A stretch of 29,775 nucleotides of DNA, taken from UBA493 sp035655435 (GTDB lineage Archaea; Iainarchaeota; Iainarchaeia; Iainarchaeales; Iainarchaeaceae). Positions 29,492-29,775 of the stretch are shown here, piece after piece. The stretch spans positions 1-29,775 of the forward strand of contig DASRUN010000007.1 in NCBI GenBank assembly GCA_035655435.1. Direction: 5' to 3'. The stretch's first letter is position 1. Every line of letters begins with the position of its first letter. The notes beneath the pieces are model-generated. The model had not been told where the DNA came from, made no database searches, and saw only the letters and a list, made by a program, of their open reading frames with translations. A program made the position numbers and the translations under genes.

Positions 29492-29775
29492 ATGCAATTA
29501 AACTCGAAAACACTGCTTTTTCTTGCGCTTGTTCTTTTGGTTGTTCTTGCGGCCGGTTGTTTGAGGCAGAAGGGTTCTTTGCAGGATCGCTTTGGATCCG
29601 GATTAGAGGATGATTCAAATGCAGTAGATTCAAATGCCGGAAACCAGGATCCCGGAAATAATACTCAACCTCCATTGGATTTGAGGGAGATGATAAATAA
29701 GTGCAGAGAGCTGCCGAATGAGGGCCAGGCTGATACGTGTCTCAAGGCACTTGCAGTTGAAAAGAAGAGCGCGGA
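29492..29775 (+). CDS. lipoprotein, N-terminal part (cut by window edge)
   Basis: Ninety-four complete codons before the window ends. The signal sequence MQLNSKTLLFLALVLLVVL runs into AAGC, a lipobox (L-A-A-G-C) with the lipid-modified cysteine expected at residue 23. It continues with a hydrophilic Asp/Asn/Gly-rich linker (DDSNAVDSNAGNQDPGNN) and then the start of a helical domain (LDLREMINKCRELPNEGQAD, DTCLKALA) with further cysteines. ATG29487 on the same stretch hits a stop after four codons, so ATG29492 is used. A surface-anchored protein; further function cannot be told from this part. Confidence 0.75.
   Translation, partial: MQLNSKTLLFLALVLLVVLAAGCLRQKGSLQDRFGSGLEDDSNAVDSNAGNQDPGNNTQPPLDLREMINKCRELPNEGQADTCLKALAVEKKSA

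Noticed and set aside
1..29775. CRISPR arrays, insertion sequences or prophage genes
   Set aside because: No regularly spaced repeats, transposase motifs or capsid/terminase-like proteins were seen anywhere in the window.

Overview
The window is archaeal chromosome. Evidence: an SRP (7S) RNA with the archaeal 5' Alu-domain signature, a tRNA-Asn without encoded CCA, a proteasome-activating nucleotidase (PAN), a site-2 protease, a DUF1624 membrane protein, and TATA boxes that mostly lie 23-35 nt before the start codon, as expected for leaderless or near-leaderless mRNAs. A few starts inside or at the head of operons instead carry a GGTGG/GGAG ribosome-binding site. The sequence is AT-rich and compact, with many ATGA/TAATG overlaps and many tiny genes. 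Together with a bacterial-type lysine pathway, a GH9 cellulase and large secreted proteins, this suggests a small-genome DPANN archaeon, perhaps Diapherotrites-like. That placement is inference; no rRNA is present to settle it.

Layout. 1-2.4 kb: end of a tRNA-dihydrouridine synthase, a thioredoxin, three small or uncharacterised genes and a DUF1624 membrane protein. 2.4-6.6 kb: operon dapB-dapA-lysA-dapL-like for lysine by the diaminopimelate route. 6.65-10.5 kb: an MscS channel and, convergent to it, a secreted multidomain GH9 glycoside hydrolase. 10.7-13.4 kb: tRNA-Asn, a membrane protein, a small charged protein, the SRP RNA on the minus strand, and a methyltransferase-like gene. 13.7-18.5 kb: ftsZ, a GNAT toxin with a very short antitoxin gene, a site-2 protease and PAN. 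18.5-21.1 kb: a conflict/toxin cluster with a class II Fic protein and two convergent vapBC pairs, plus a decayed copy of one vapB promoter and gene start. 21.1-28.1 kb: a minus-strand cassette of secreted or membrane proteins: a basic Gly/Ala-rich membrane protein, a short membrane-anchored protein, a 1277-residue exported protein and an exported protein whose C-terminal SLT/lysozyme-like domain is separated by a -1 frame change at an A11 run. 28.2-29.8 kb: several tiny genes, two structured non-coding stretches and the start of a lipoprotein gene.

The most unusual parts are the surface cassette with its muramidase-like domain in an organism not expected to make peptidoglycan, the frame change in that gene, the toxin cluster with a vapBC module bracketed by 15-bp direct repeats and a relic copy nearby, and the lysine operon without an epimerase. 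Three protein-coding genes under 60 codons (15476-15625, 28870-28995, 29197-29316) and one at 974-1141 were found by reading the intergenic sequence directly.
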